From: Maratus speciosus
Taxonomy: Eukaryota > Arthropoda > Arachnida > Araneae > Salticidae
Direction of reading: 5' to 3'
Assembly: GCA_963932465.1 (NCBI GenBank)
Contig: OZ010794.1
Coordinates: 448,214,502-448,278,501 of the forward strand
Length of the DNA stretch: 64,000 nucleotides
Positions 34,160 through 45,912 of the stretch are shown here, piece after piece. The translations under genes were made by a program, and so were the position numbers. Position 1 is the first letter of the stretch; each line of letters starts with the position of its first letter. The notes beneath the pieces were generated by a model. That model ran no database searches. It was not told the DNA's origin and worked only from the letters and a program-made list of their open reading frames with translations.

Positions 34160-35240
34160 GCCCTTTTAACCCGGGGAGAAATTTTCCAACTTTTACCGAC
34201 ACTTGAACCTTCTTTCATATTATGCACCATAGCCTTACATATTTTAGTTCCATTTTTTACTGCCAGGTGCGCCTACTGATCTCGGGTGCTATGGGCCCAT
34301 TCCCCTCGACTAATATATCTACGGATAGTATGTAAAACGGGTTTTCGTTCGGATAGATGTTTGTTTAGAATCGAGTGTGCCCCCTGGTTGCGAAATGTGG
34401 AACTAACAGATTTTTCAAAAAGGAAAAGTGTTTTGAAAGGAATATTAAACGAAACCCTTTGTGCGATCTGTGATCACACTTACCCACTTGTTCTAAATTT
34501 TGCTGACACTCCTCATGTTACATATTGGAAAGGCCTGTGACCACTTATTCATGTTATGCACCCCCCCCCCCCACTTTGGCCCCCACGGGGAACTTTTCTA
34601 AATTTAGCCAAGACCCCTCATGTGACATATCGTTGGAAAGGTCTGTGACTACTTATTGATATTATGCACCTCCGGTGTCCACTCTCCCCATTTTGCCCCG
34701 ACGGGTGTACTTTTCTATATTTAGCCAAGACACCTCATGTGACATATCGTTGAAAAGGTCTGAGACTACTTATTGATGTTATGCACCTCCGGTAACCGCC
34801 CCCCCCCCCCACACTTTGCCTCCATGGGTATATTTTTCTAAATTTAGCCGAGACCCCTCATGTGACATATTGTTGGAAAGGTCTGTGACCACTTACTCAT
34901 TTTATGCACCTCCCGCGGTCCTCTCCCCCCCAACTTTGTCCCACGGGGGCCATTTTTATAAATTTAGCCGGGAACTTTCATGCGACTTTTCTAAATTTAC
35001 CAGAGAACCCCTTGTGATATATTGTCGGAAAGGTCTGCGACCACTTACCCACGTTATGCACCTCCCCCCACTTTGCCCCCACTGGGAGGGCATTTTTATA
35101 AATTCAGATCGAGATCCCTCATGTGCCATGTGACATATAGTTGGAAAGGCCTAATGCCCCATGACGACTTATTCCTATTATGCTGCTGCTGTGCTCCTCC
35201 CCTCACCTTGACCCCCCCCCCACCCCCAGGGATCCGGTTC
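34160..35240 (+). repeat. Poly-C rich tandem array, second block, about 115-bp units
   Basis: Repeats CCCTCATGTGACATAT.GTTGGAAAGG.CTGTGAC.ACTTATT.ATGTTATGCACCTCC, a C-run, and TTTGCCCCCACGGG.A. Markers near 34527, 34635, 34750, 34874, 35025 and 35137. Several open frames here arise from the repeat and are not genes. Confidence 0.82.
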
Positions 35241-35631
35241 GAAATTATTTTTTTTACAACATTTTATAGTCCGTGCACACCACGCCTGCTATACAGTGCC
35301 TTATATAGCGGGAAGCCAGTTCGAGATGTCATATTACAAGACATTTACGTATAAATTAGAGGCCCCGACTAAAGGAAAGGCCCGCTAGCGGGCGAAACCA
35401 CTTAGTCCTTATTAACGCCGACTCATTCCAGTTTACCTGCAGACGATTCTTGATAAATTTATGAAGTATAAAAGCAGTTGGCAAACTGGAGTCATCGAGA
35501 AAATATTTAAACAATCGAAAACTATCGAGATGTCCATACAATCGAGAGAATCGAGAAAAACATCTCGTTATCGCCCATCACTAGTTCAAAGGGAGTTTTT
35601 TCCCATCAGATTAATTCAGTTTGCAAAAGTT

Positions 35632-35783
35632 GTATTATTGATTATACTAACTGGAGTATTGATGCTGTTACCATAAGATTACCGCTACAAAGTGAGGATG
35701 ACGCTGAGTATTATTGATTATACTAACTGGAGTATTGATGCTGTTACCATAAGATTACCGCTACAAAGTGAGGATGACGCTGA
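35632..35783 (+). repeat. Perfect 76-bp tandem duplication
   Basis: 35632-35707 and 35708-35783 are identical over 76 bp (starting GTATTATTGATTATACTAAC, ending GGATGACGCTGA). No differences are seen, so it is either very recent or an assembly artefact. Confidence 0.95.
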
Positions 35784-35879
35784 AAAATTTAAACTGCATG
35801 TTTCTAGCTTTATGAAGGTATAATAGTTGAAACAATAGTGACGTAGTTCATCAACATAGACCAACGTACTTGAAAAATG

Positions 35880-36426
35880 TTTGTGATTTCGGTTTGTCTA
35901 GTCAGATTGCTATAAAATTGATATTTATATTTATTGGTGTTTGATGTGGAATGTTCGGCATTGAAATAAAATGTGTAGCATTTACATTTCGTTTACAAGG
36001 ACACTCAAAACAATTCCTACACATACGGTCTGTGGGGGAAAAAATCGTTTGCGGTGTATTTCATTTTTTACGATATTACGTTATTTTAAACCTATCAAAA
36101 TTTATATATATATGAAGTCTACTGCAAGGCACTAACTGTAGAATAGGGTGTGCATAGAATTTATCGTTCATTTACAGGGGCGCACAAAAGAGTTTGACTA
36201 CAGTACTCGTCTGAACAATAATTGCTGGAAGTACGTTTTAAGTTGTGGTACGCGTTTTTAATTATTTTTTTTTTTGCATATTACTTGATGTGTGTAAATT
36301 CTATAGGTCATATACAGGTATGTGCAAAAAGATCTCAAGTACATTTCCGTTTATTGACGAAAATTTTTGAAGGGGATTTTGCAACTGTATTATGTATTTA
36401 ACTGAACTAAATTTTAGCATACTACA
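35880..36426 (+). repeat. Family 3 dispersed repeat, copy b
   Basis: Begins GATTTCGGTTTGTCTAGTCAG and contains GGACACTCAAAACAATTCC, GTCTGTGGGGGAAAAAATCG, CAGGGGCGCACAAAAGAGTTTG and GGTATGTGCAAAAAGAT, in the same order as copies at 43781-45790 and 56446-57110. It is interrupted at 36427 by the mariner remnant. Confidence 0.72.
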
Positions 36427-36428
36427 TA

Positions 36429-36702
36429 CAAGGGTTTTATGATAAGTACCTGGCCTTGACAAGAAAAGTTTCCTTTTAGTTCGACACACTTAGCCCAACG
36501 TTTTTCTATTTTTTGTATCCCCTCTAAAAAGATATGATTTATTCAACCCTTCAAAATAGGCATTTATTTCAGCAATAACCTGATCGTTAAAGCCAATTTT
36601 TTTTTACACCGAGGCATTTTTTCATATTTGGAAATAGAAAATAATCGCTAGGGACTAAAATTGGCGAATATGGTGGATACGGAAGCAGTTCGTCGCAATT
36701 TA
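36429..36702 (-). pseudogene. mariner (DD34D) transposase C-terminal fragment
   Basis: On the minus strand from 36702 downward: ELLPYPPYSPILVPSDYFLF, then PNMKKCLG, then after frameshifts NDQVIAEINAYFEGLNKSY and GIQKIEKRWAKCVELKGN. This matches mariner C-termini (PPYSPDLAPSDY.LF..L). The aspartate of SPD is isoleucine here; the catalytic aspartate of PSDY remains. Several stops and frameshifts follow. The end CAAGGGTTTTATGATAAG at 36429, next to TA, is a likely mariner terminus. The 5' part of the gene is missing. The element sits inside a family 3 repeat. Confidence 0.85.
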
Positions 36703-36744
36703 CTATTGTTTAGAGAAAATGACAACAAAGAGCAATAGTAATCT

Positions 36745-37745
36745 ACTATTTTCCCTTTCTACCACTTTCTGCAGAAATGGAGTACTTCAGTGGCCACAAT
36801 AAAAGAAATGGCTTTGAAAACTACAAAAAAAATATCTGAAAAATAAATTGAGATACTGTTTTCAAACAAATTGCATTTAAAAGTACTACCCCCCTCCCCC
36901 CCTATAAAGATGGCGAACCTTTTAGAGTATGCGTGCCGAAAATTTCAAAATTATTATGTACCAACATTCTAACGTGCCAGAAACATTTTAACTTAGATAA
37001 AATCCAATAAGTAATTCATACAGAATTTTTAGCATATAATTTTTATATTTTTAAACTTATACTAAATTCGAATCCTAACTTATTTCTCATGCTGTATCTA
37101 CTTAATAATATAGTCATGTCGCATCGAATTCCGTATTAATAATCTATAAATGAGTTTTTCTTTTATTGTATATTTCCGAATCAGATCATTTTTAGTTCTT
37201 CAGGTAGAAGCAGGTTCGATAGGTACACAATTATTTACACTAACAGTTAAAATTAACTTTTCAAAATTAAAATCTAAATATAATAAAACCAGAAATTACT
37301 TAAACCCCCAAAACTAAATAAAATTAAACCTAATCTGAAGTAAAAGCGTGGCAATTGAATTAGGTATATTACTATGAAAACTACATCTAAAAATTCAATT
37401 TTCAAAAACCTTTGAAATTTCACGAAGAAGGAAAATGATTCGGAAAACAATATATGTTGAATGGTTTGGCGAGAAAATGGCGCTACAAGCGATTTCATTG
37501 AAATTTATAATATTTTAAAGTAAATTACACAGCGGTTACACAACACCATTTTTTTTGTAAAAAAAAAACATAAAATGGATTGTCTCCATAAAGAAAAATG
37601 TAATCGATAAGTTTTTTTGCGTGCCGGAGAAATTTTCTTACATGCCAAGTTCGGCACGCGTGCCATAGGTTCGACATCCCTGCACGGTAGTGTAAAAATT
37701 GAATATGTGCGATGCTTAGAAGTTTAAAAAATTGCAGTAGAGATT
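36745..37745 (-). repeat. Dispersed repeat H, copy 2, split by a hAT-like element
   Basis: 36745-36902 and 37683-37745 match consecutive parts of copy 1 (22437-22745) in reverse, for example GGAGTACTTCAGTGGCCAC and GCGATGCTTAGAAGTTTAAA. The 780 bp between them is an insertion. Confidence 0.7.
36905..37682. mobile_element. hAT-like element with GCACGCGTGCC end
   Basis: The right end reversed reads CAGGGATGTCGAACCTATGG then CACGCGTGCCG. The left end reads TAAAGATGGCGAACCTTTTA then GCGTGCCG. Such ends are common in hAT elements. The 8-bp duplication is not recognisable, but the split of repeat H marks the boundaries. Confidence 0.62.
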
Positions 37746-37916
37746 ATCAGTATTTAACCGCACAATCGTACATCTGCTTCGTCTTATGCCTGGCTTAATT
37801 AACGGAACGTTATTTTTTAGGGACGACACTTTAATTGTTTCCCGAAAGAAATAGCATATCGGGGCTAATAAATACTAGCACCTAATTGTCACAACAATGA
37901 ATTCGTCCCGCTAAAA
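37746..37916. other. Short spacer
   Basis: Nothing recognised. Confidence 0.5.
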
Positions 37917-38395
37917 GTATAAAAAAATGTTTTAAAAAATCAACAAATAAATTACAAATTTTCAATTGCTGTATGAAACAGAGAAACGAATTATATAAAC
38001 CGTCTTAAGACTGAAGCAATCAATCTCAAATCCAATGTAGGATAACTTTCTTTTGGATGAATGTACTCAACAAAACGCAGACGTAAATAAAGAACCATTA
38101 CCGTTTTGGACATAAGCCAAGTTGACAGAGGAACGAGACATTTAAAAAAAGAACAAAAAAGAAAATGTTATCGGGAGAAACAATCTTCGATATTTTGATA
38201 GACTGATGTGATGTGATCATATAGAAGAGAAATTACGCACGAATGGTTTTAAGAAAGTATCTCGTTCTAATTTATGTTCTGTGTAATTGAAGATAAACGT
38301 TGAAGATTTACTTATCTAAGGTGGAGCGTAATATAAATTACAAATGATCATATTCGAATGAATAAAGAAAAATGTAGTTTTTAAAGACTGAAATA
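37917..38395 (+). repeat. About 480-bp diverged duplication, copy 1
   Basis: Matches 40437-40905 in order: AAATTACAA.TTTTGAATTGCT, ACCGTCTT..GACTG..G.AATCAATCT, GAATGTACTCAACA.AA.GCAGACGTAAA, ATAAGCCAAG.T.ACA and TCTGTGTAATTGAA. There is no coding frame. Confidence 0.75.
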
Positions 38396-39050
38396 TTTTT
38401 GCGGAAGCGCTTGGGAGAACTGTACGAAATGTTTTTTTTTCTTTAAGGTGGCTCTGCCCCCTAAGAACTATACTTGCTAACCCTTGTCCAGCCACCTACA
38501 GGCATTAAAAACAGGCTAATTTGCTCTGTTTCAAAAAGATTATCAGATTACAGAAGATTGTTTGATATTATCAAGAGCGATCTTCTGTAATCGGGTTGCT
38601 TTTCTTTTCTCTTTTATTAGTGGATTTGGGGGTTCCCAAAAACCTCCCCCACCTTTGACACCTTATTTCATGATTGATTAACCCTTTTCAGGGGCAAGTA
38701 ATTTTGTTTCTGTAATGCTGAATTCACACAGGAATTTTCGAAAAATTTTATTTGAAAAAAAGGAAATGCAATTCTGCAACATTTTTTCACAAAAGTTTTA
38801 AAATCAAAATTTAATTAAAATATTCTGGAACAAATCTTCATTAGGATTAAGTGGGATATCATATACTCCACCGCCCCTTAATGGGTCAAATTAAATCTAT
38901 CACACATTTAAAAATCGTTGAAAATCACGAGTTAAAAATGTCGCTGCCTCCCGGACTTTTGTAATACCGTCTAGAAGACAAATTTTCATTTTAGACGCGA
39001 TAAGAAAAATGATTTAAAAATGACATTTAAAGTATGACGCATTTTTTCTC
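38396..39050. other. Spacer
   Basis: Contains an inverted pair, GATTACAGAAGAT near 38544 and ATCTTCTGTAATC near 38580, about 30 bp apart. Nothing else recognised. Confidence 0.5.
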
Positions 39051-39054
39051 CATT

Positions 39055-39785
39055 TAAGGCGTTTTGCACGTAATAATTAAACTATTTTAAAATTGTCTTT
39101 CTCTTTTACTTGTCACGTGAAAATATATTTTTCAACTGAAAATAGTTTTGCAATATTATTATTTGAGGTTTTTAAATATGATGTAATTTTCATAATGCAA
39201 CGTTTTTCGCAAATAACAATTTAATTATTCTTAAGCTCTCTTACGTTTTTAATAATCACGTGTAAATAGATTTTTCAGTTGAAAGATGTTTGGGAGTACA
39301 GTAAACTCTAAGGCGGAATCGATCGGGACCAAGAAATCTTCCGCAGTAGACAATATTCCGCCTTAGACAAATTTTACTCTATGTCTATCGATTCGCAGGG
39401 ACTTGAAAATCTTTCCGAGTTAGACAGATTTCCGTCTTACACAGAGCCCGCCTTACAGAGAGTTTACTGTATTATTATTTGCGCCTTTTTTAATATGACA
39501 TATTTTTCATAATGCAACGCTTTTCGCAAGTAATAGTTTAATTATTCTTAAGTTCTCTTGCTTTTTTAATAATCACGTGTAAATAGATTTTTCAATTGAA
39601 AGATGCTTGGAAGTATTATTATTTGCGCTTTTTTAATATGACGTAATTTTCATAATGCAACGTTTTAGCAAGTAACAATTTAATTATTCTTAAATTGTCT
39701 TGCGTTTTTAATAATCACATGTAAATAGATTTTTCAGTTTAAAGATGTTTAGAAGTATTATTACTTGCGCTTTTTAAAAATCTGG
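39055..39785 (+). repeat. Four-unit tandem array, about 143 bp
   Basis: Units contain CATAATGCAACGTTTTTCGC, AATTTAATTATTCTTAAG.T, TTTTTAATAATCACGTGTAA and GAAAGATG.TTGG.AGTATTATTATTTGCGC. CATAATGCAA occurs at 39191, 39508 and 39651; subtracting the inserted MITE gives periods of 144 and 143 bp. The first unit (39055-39170) is more diverged. Confidence 0.88.
39299..39469. mobile_element. 171-bp MITE inserted at TA, uninserted copy present
   Basis: CAGTAAACTCTAAGGCGGAA at 39299 and the right end reversed CAGTAAACTCTCTGTAAGGC. TA flanks both ends (39297-39298, 39470-39471). The next tandem unit reads GGAAGTATTATTATTTGCGC at the same place without the insertion, proving a TA duplication. Tc1/mariner/pogo type; no coding. 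Confidence 0.93.
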
Positions 39786-39789
39786 CAAA

Positions 39790-40430
39790 AGTAGGTAAAA
39801 ATGACTTTTTAGAATGAGATAAATCTCTATTCAGATAATGAAATTAAAAAAATATATAAAAAATGTAAAAAAACTAGTGAGATATGTACCTACAAAAGAT
39901 GGTTAAATTGCTAAGGTTATTTTTTGTTCCTATAAATCTTTTTAAACTGAACATTTTTGACTGATTTCAATATCAAATAACGCTTAAAATAATTTTTCGA
40001 TTTAAAAACTGTCTTCTTCAGCGTATTTATCATGCATTTCTCTATAAAATGACCAGTTTTCATATTTTTTATACGTAATAGTTTTTAAAATATAAACTGA
40101 GAAACAGCCCCGGTCACAATAAATTCAATTACGGTAGCGACAGCAGCAGCATTAGTTATTTGTTTTCTTAGAAGGAATGTAGAGAATACAGAAATTTTGA
40201 CGCTGCTTCTTTTGCTATAAAAAAGGCTGTATAATAGCAACAAGCGTTGTAATAAGAAACAATTTTGCTTTCTTTGGGCTAAAAAATATGTTGAAAGAAC
40301 TTTTCATTTGAAACCAATAATTAAAGAAGAGAGAAAGATCTCTCGTCTGCATTGTTACAATTGCTTCTTTTGTAAATGTTTTATAAGTTATAATTCATCC
40401 TTCCCAGATGAGCTTGTATTTGCACTCCCT
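39790..40430. other. AT-rich spacer
   Basis: No gene or clear repeat. Confidence 0.5.
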
Positions 40431-40436
40431 GCTACT

Positions 40437-40905
40437 TTGTAGTATAAAGAAATGCTGTAACAAATGAATTAATAAATTACAAGTTTTGAATTGCTCTTTG
40501 AAACATAGAAACTAGTTCTTTCTACCGTCTTGGAGACTGGCGTAATCAATCTTGCATACAATGAGGGATAGCATTATTTTGCAAGAATGTACTCAACAGA
40601 ATGCAGACGTAAAAAAGGGGGATAGAGAACGAATAGTGTTTTGGAGGTAAGCCAAGATAACACAGACACAAGACATTTAAATTCGGAGAAACCGTCTTTG
40701 ATATTTTCATAGACAGTATTTGTGTGATCGAAGGAGGGGAAATTGCGCATCAATGGTTTTAAAAAAGTATCTTGCTCTAAATGATGCTCTGTGTAATTGA
40801 ATGTAAACTTTGAAGTAATACTTAACTAGTATGGGGCATAATATAAATTACAATTGATATTCAAGTCAATAAAGAAAAGGATAATTTTTCAAAGCTTGAA
40901 TTTTT
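40437..40905 (+). repeat. About 480-bp diverged duplication, copy 2
   Basis: Counterpart of 37917-38395, same orientation, with the tandem array and MITE between the two copies. Confidence 0.75.
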
Positions 40906-41169
40906 TATTCAGAAACATTTAGAAGAAGTATCTGAAACGTTACAGTAGAAGAGAAGAAGTTACGCACCTATGGCAGTACAAATGTCTCTTGCTCTAAATT
41001 AACCCATTCGGAACCGAAACCTCTTATACAAATTTTATTCAGTGCTCACCACTTATATTTAAAAAGTTAATTTTACTTAAATTAGCACGAAAATATTGCA
41101 ATTAAATAAACCAAATTTTACTTTATCAAAAACAAATCCTGTATGCACTTTTTTAATTACGCATATACG

Positions 41170-41320
41170 CACCCACGGTCCCGAATGCAGATTAACAAAC
41201 ACTCAACGTCCCAGCACACTCGAGGACAACCTCTGTAGCCAAGCCCTTTGGCCAGAAAATCAACTTCGACGCGCATGCAAGTCTGAAGCTACATCGACCT
41301 TCGATATTTCGTCCACTTGA
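41170..41320 (+). repeat. Dispersed repeat G, copy 2
   Basis: Matches 28470-28640. A 74-codon frame across it is not matched in copy 1, so it is not a gene. Confidence 0.65.
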
Positions 41321-41389
41321 CAGTGTATTTCTTGTTTATGGAATATTTGCAAGAATGTGAGTGCGAAATAATAAATGCTTATTTCATTT

Positions 41390-41690
41390 TCTGAATAATT
41401 ATAATATTATAATATAAATATATATGCATTACGAACAAATGAAATATTTAATCTTATGGATATATGCTCGATAACTTTGACCTTTCTTCTCCCAAGATAA
41501 AATCTTTATTTATGTAGTTGTACGTAGCATGTGCCGCCATCCAATGTCAGCATAAGTACTAAATACATTGCAATAACCATCTCCTAAATAATTATAATAT
41601 GTATGTATAAAAACATGTGTATATATTGTGAACAAGTGAAATATTTAATCTTATAGATCTGCTCTATAACTTTGGTCTTTCTTTAAATGG
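41390..41690 (+). repeat. Two-unit tandem repeat, about 190 bp
   Basis: Both units contain TAATTATAATAT, GAACAA.TGAAATATTTAATC and ATAACTTTG.CCTTTCTT (near 41396 and 41591). Confidence 0.7.
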
Positions 41691-43085
41691 TCCCCATAAA
41701 TAAATGTAAATTCACTTTAATAGCTTATTCAGCAGTTAAGGGTGTGATAAGATAAGTGATTTGTTGCTGATTAAAAATATACAATAATGGACACCCCTCA
41801 CCTCAAAGTTTTTGGTTCATAAAAAATAGGCAATAAAAATATAGCTTTACTATTATTATTTTTTGATAACATTTCCTTGTATGTTATAATGTGGTTATTG
41901 TTGACAATCTTGATTAAACCAGTCAGAAAGCAAAAAATTGCCTTTTTTTCACAGTAATAGAAAACTTTGAATTTTATATACTAATGGCCGTTTACAAAAT
42001 TGCATTTATTTTAAGGATTTTAAGGCCAGTATCCATTAATGGAATGCTCAGTTACTCTTCTTTTATGAACTACTTTCAAATTAATTAAAAAAATAAAATT
42101 ATAATGAATTATAAAAAATATAAAAGAAAATTACAAAAATTAAAATGAATTTGAAAAAGTAAAAACCTAACCATGCTCATTATTGAACTTGTGGTATTAT
42201 TGCAGTTCTGTATTATTCCTTTAGAATATATTTCGTGCTATCAGTATTCAGTTCTTATCGAACTATATAAAAATAATCTATTGTTTTTGGAAAATTAAGA
42301 CTAAACAAAAATGTTATTAAAATACGTGCTATGCCAAGAATATCGTCTGCTATAAAATGTATTTTTAAGTATATATTTTCTCCGCATTTACTTAATTCCG
42401 ATTAAAAACCTAAAAGAAAGCAATTTTATTAATCCGTGTGTAATAACTTTTTCCGAATTTTGAAAAAAAAATATATAAATGAATGATTTCAGATAAAACA
42501 TGGAGCTATTATAAGCAATATTAAATTCTCAGTATCCATATTAATGTTACAAACAAATGAGGGCTTATGAGCCGTTAGAAAATTTTGTCGATTTTCTTGA
42601 ATGACGACATCGTTTTTGATGAGTTTGTGTATTATTCCGCGATTGTGATGCCATATGAATACTTTTCTATAGATGTTGTTTAAAACTGGATCGTAAATGT
42701 GGAAGGGCTACACTAAATTTTGAAAAAGCAGAATTCCTGTTTCCTAGTTTATTTTTATTTTTTAACGCTACTCTCTAGTTTTAGGACTAATGCAATCACA
42801 AGTAGAAGTTAACTACATTCATCATATATCTCTCTGATTTTTTTCAGCTTTTTATCTGAGGAGTAAAACAATAAAGAAAAACAAAACAAAACAGTCTAGA
42901 ACTCAATTACTTCTAACACCACATTGTCTCCGCTTACCATACTATAAAATATCAAGAGCTTGCGTGAGAACATGCTCATCAGGGTATGATAAATTATGTC
43001 ATGCCATATTTATGGAACAGGCGATTGCAACAATGCAAACGAGTGATATTCTTCTTCTTTTCTTTCTTTCTTATTATTTTGAGGT
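41691..43085. other. AT-rich spacer
   Basis: No gene or repeat recognised. Confidence 0.5.
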
Positions 43086-43238
43086 GAGAAATTTGAATGT
43101 GAATGATGAAGGTGAAATGCTGAGAATTTTCGAAGGAAGAAACTACGTTTTTGGAAGTCTCGGTTCAGCCGAATTTTCGGAGAAACTCAGATTTTGGGCG
43201 GAGAACGAAAACGAAACCGAGTTTTCAGTCGATCTGTA
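43086..43238 (-). mobile_element. End of a hAT-type element related to 24223-25743
   Basis: Reversed, it reads TACAGATCGACTGAAAACTC, then GGTTTCGTTTTCGTTC, CCCAAAATC.GA.TTTC and AACCGA.AC, following the left end of the 24223 element. The open frame 42964-43239 runs over it and is not a gene. The other end is missing. Confidence 0.65.
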
Positions 43239-43770
43239 ATCTCCTTTGTATCCGGTGAAAATTTTCAACTGCCTTGCAAGTTTATCAAACAATCAGTTTT
43301 GCGGTGAAAACTCAATGCTCGCTAGCGTTTTCACGACCTAACGCGAGCACGTGATACAATATTTGTTTTTTGGTAGGGAAATGATGAATTTCAGTCATGA
43401 AATTATCCGCGATTTTCAAGATAAAAATTGAATGCAAAGTTTATCTAAAATGCAAAAGTGTGTTTTAAAAAGAATTATATTTTTACAATTATTACATATA
43501 TACTTAAAGCGTCTATGTGGGCTCCAATGTGCGAGAGGACGCGTGCTCTATGAAGGTATGGAACAAGAAATGGCCTTTCTTCATACAATGCGTGCGTAAT
43601 TTCTCTTCTTCGATCGTATCACGATTATGGTTTGTCGATCGAATCATCGAACATGATTTTTTCCGATTGTATGTTCTTCCTAAGTGTCTCCAGCCTATGT
43701 CATCTTGATTTATGTCTAAAACACACTATTGAACTCTTCCTCTTTTTTTTTAGTCACTTTGAAGTTGAAA
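43239..43770. other. Spacer
   Basis: No gene recognised. The 63-codon frame at 43517-43708 has no domain. Confidence 0.45.
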
Positions 43771-43780
43771 AATGTTAATG

Positions 43781-45790
43781 AATTTAGTTTGTCTGTCTGG
43801 CCGTTTGTCCGTGCTTTAACTCGCGTAACTACACTATATGGCCATTAATGACCGTCAACTTTCAATTTTAGACATTTTGTCGAGTATTTAGAAATATACA
43901 TGACAGATTCTTCTGGAATTTCAGGATTAAAAAGAATAGGTATGACCTCATATTTAGCAATGTCGATTTGATAAGGGGGGCAATTAGGGGACCAACAAAA
44001 TATCAAAGAAAAAAATAATACTTGGGATCACACTGTAAAATAAAATGCACGAAATGATCTATTGCTACCAAATATAAATAAACAGACATTGTGCAGTATG
44101 TTGTATTCTTTTATGTAAGAATAGTACGTATATTAATAGAAATATAGCGATTTATTTAAAAAAATTTAAAAATTCTTGCATGTTTTTTGCTTATAACATG
44201 CAGGGTTTTCAACCAAATTTAACCCCGGTTTGAGAAAAATTGACAAAATATAGTAGAAACAATATAGTGCAATTGGAATATAAATATATTAAATATTTTC
44301 GGAAATATGAGCAGTTGTATGAAATAATTTTTATATGCACCTGCGCGAACGATAACAAAGATTATTTTACATAATTTAATAGTCAACTCTATGGAGCAAC
44401 CTACAAAAAATATCTAGTCAAATATCGTAAAAATTAAGAAAGATATCGGCGTTAGAGTGAGCAAATTTTTAATTGTTCTCTAAAAGCAGCTGAATGATAA
44501 GGGATTTACACAAATTGTCATTTTTTATTAACTGACTTTCAGAAAAAAGTTAGTATTTAGTGACTATCAACGTGTAGATTTGGAGGAAATGCTTCGATTT
44601 TGATACTTCTTTTGATCATGGTATAGGCTCGTTCTGGTGGTTATCCAAGAAGAACTAAAGCATGAATAAAAAATGAAAATTAAAAAAAAAAATAAATTAA
44701 AAATGACAATTTGTGGAAAATCCCTTATCATTCAGCTGCTTTTAGAGAACAACTAAAAATTTGCTCTCTCTAACGCCGATATCTTTCTGAATTTTTACGA
44801 TATTTGACTAAATTTTTTTAATAAGTTGCTCCATAGAGCTGACTATTAAATTATGTAAAATAATCCTTATTATCGTTCGCGCATGCGCAGATAAAAATTA
44901 TTTCATACAACTGCTCATATTTCCTAAAATATTTAATATATTTATATTCCAATTGCACTATATTGTTTCTACTATATTTTGTCAATTTTTCTGAAACCAG
45001 CGTTAGATTTGGTTGAAAACCCTGCATGTTATAAGCAAAAAACATGCAAGATTTTTTAAATTTTTATTAATAAATCGCTATATCTGTATTAATATACGTG
45101 CTATTCTTACACAAAAGAATACACATGTTGTACAATGTCTGTTTATTTATATTCGGTAGCGATAGATCATTTCGTGAATTTAATTTACAGGGTGATCTCA
45201 AGTATTTTTTTCTGAGATTTTTTGTTGGCCCCCTAATTGTCCCCCTTATCAAATCGACATTGCTAAATATGAGGTCATACCTGTTCTTTTTAATCCTGAA
45301 ATTCCAGAAGAATCTGTCTAGTATATTTCTAAATACTCGACAAATTGTCTAAAATTGAAAGTTGGTGGTCATTAATGGCCATAGAGTGTAGATTCGGATT
45401 GTCGTTTAATTTTTATATGTTACTGAGATTTATTATAGAATGTATATGGTATTGAAAAGGAAGTGCGTGGCATTTAAAACACGTTTACATGGACATACAC
45501 AACAGAATTCTGTTACATTATGGTCCAGGGGAAAAAATCATTTACTGTGTATTTTATTGATGGTATGATACTTGAAATATAATAGGATTGGTATGCATCA
45601 TTCAGGTGGATTTCAACATGTTTTATCAGGAGTATAAAATAAGTAGCATTTATAGTTCGTTTACAGTGTCGCACAAAATAAATTCATTACATTATAATCT
45701 ATGGCAAAAAAATCGCTTGAGGTGCATTTGAATGATGTTATGGTAATTTAAACATAATGAAATTTAAAAGGAGCAGTATGATGATACGCT
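43781..45790 (+). repeat. Family 3 dispersed repeat, copy c, split by a palindrome
   Basis: 43781-43829 (TTTGTCTGTCTGGCCGTTTG, CGTGC) and 45391-45790 (GATTCGGATTGTCG, GTCCAGGGGAAAAAATCATT, GTGTCGCACAAAATAAATTC) are consecutive parts of the family as seen at 56478-56960. The 1.56-kb palindrome lies exactly between them. Confidence 0.72.
43832..45388. mobile_element. 1.56-kb palindromic (foldback) element, arms near 690 bp
   Basis: The left arm, 43832 to about 44525, is the reverse complement of about 44695-45388. Ends are CACTATATGGCCATTAATGA and, reversed, CACTCTATGGCCATTAATGA, with TA outside each (43830-43831, 45389-45390). Shared landmarks run the full arm, for example AACATGCAGGGTTTTCAACC, AGAATAGTACGTATATTAAT and AAAAGCAGCTGAATGATAAG. 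Arms are roughly 85-90% identical by eye, with a spacer of about 165 bp (44528-44692). Mirror-image open frames in both arms (such as 44851-45045) have no domain. A transcript would fold into a very long hairpin. Confidence 0.9.
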
Positions 45791-45861
45791 GAATACAATC
45801 AAAACTTGTATGCGATAATCATCCAATCATTTGGTGCTCAAAATGATGCGTTATTTAGTAA

Positions 45862-45863
<2 letters not shown>

Positions 45864-45904
<41 letters not shown>
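45864..45904. repeat. (ATT)n microsatellite
   Basis: About 13 uninterrupted TTA/ATT repeats. Confidence 0.95.
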
Positions 45905-45912
45905 TACTTAGA

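Larger units (their letters stand above)
28669..35583. mobile_element. 6.9-kb interval framed by hAT ends, 8-bp duplication GTTCAAAG
   Basis: TAGTGATGGGTGATTCTCGA opens at 28669, and the right end reversed reads TAGTGATGGGCGATAACGAG. GTTCAAAG lies directly outside both (28661-28668, 35584-35591). TAGTGATGGGC is a common hAT terminus. The interior carries minisatellites, a SINE and a family 2 element but no recognisable transposase, so it is a non-autonomous element swollen by expansion and nesting. Confidence 0.85.
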
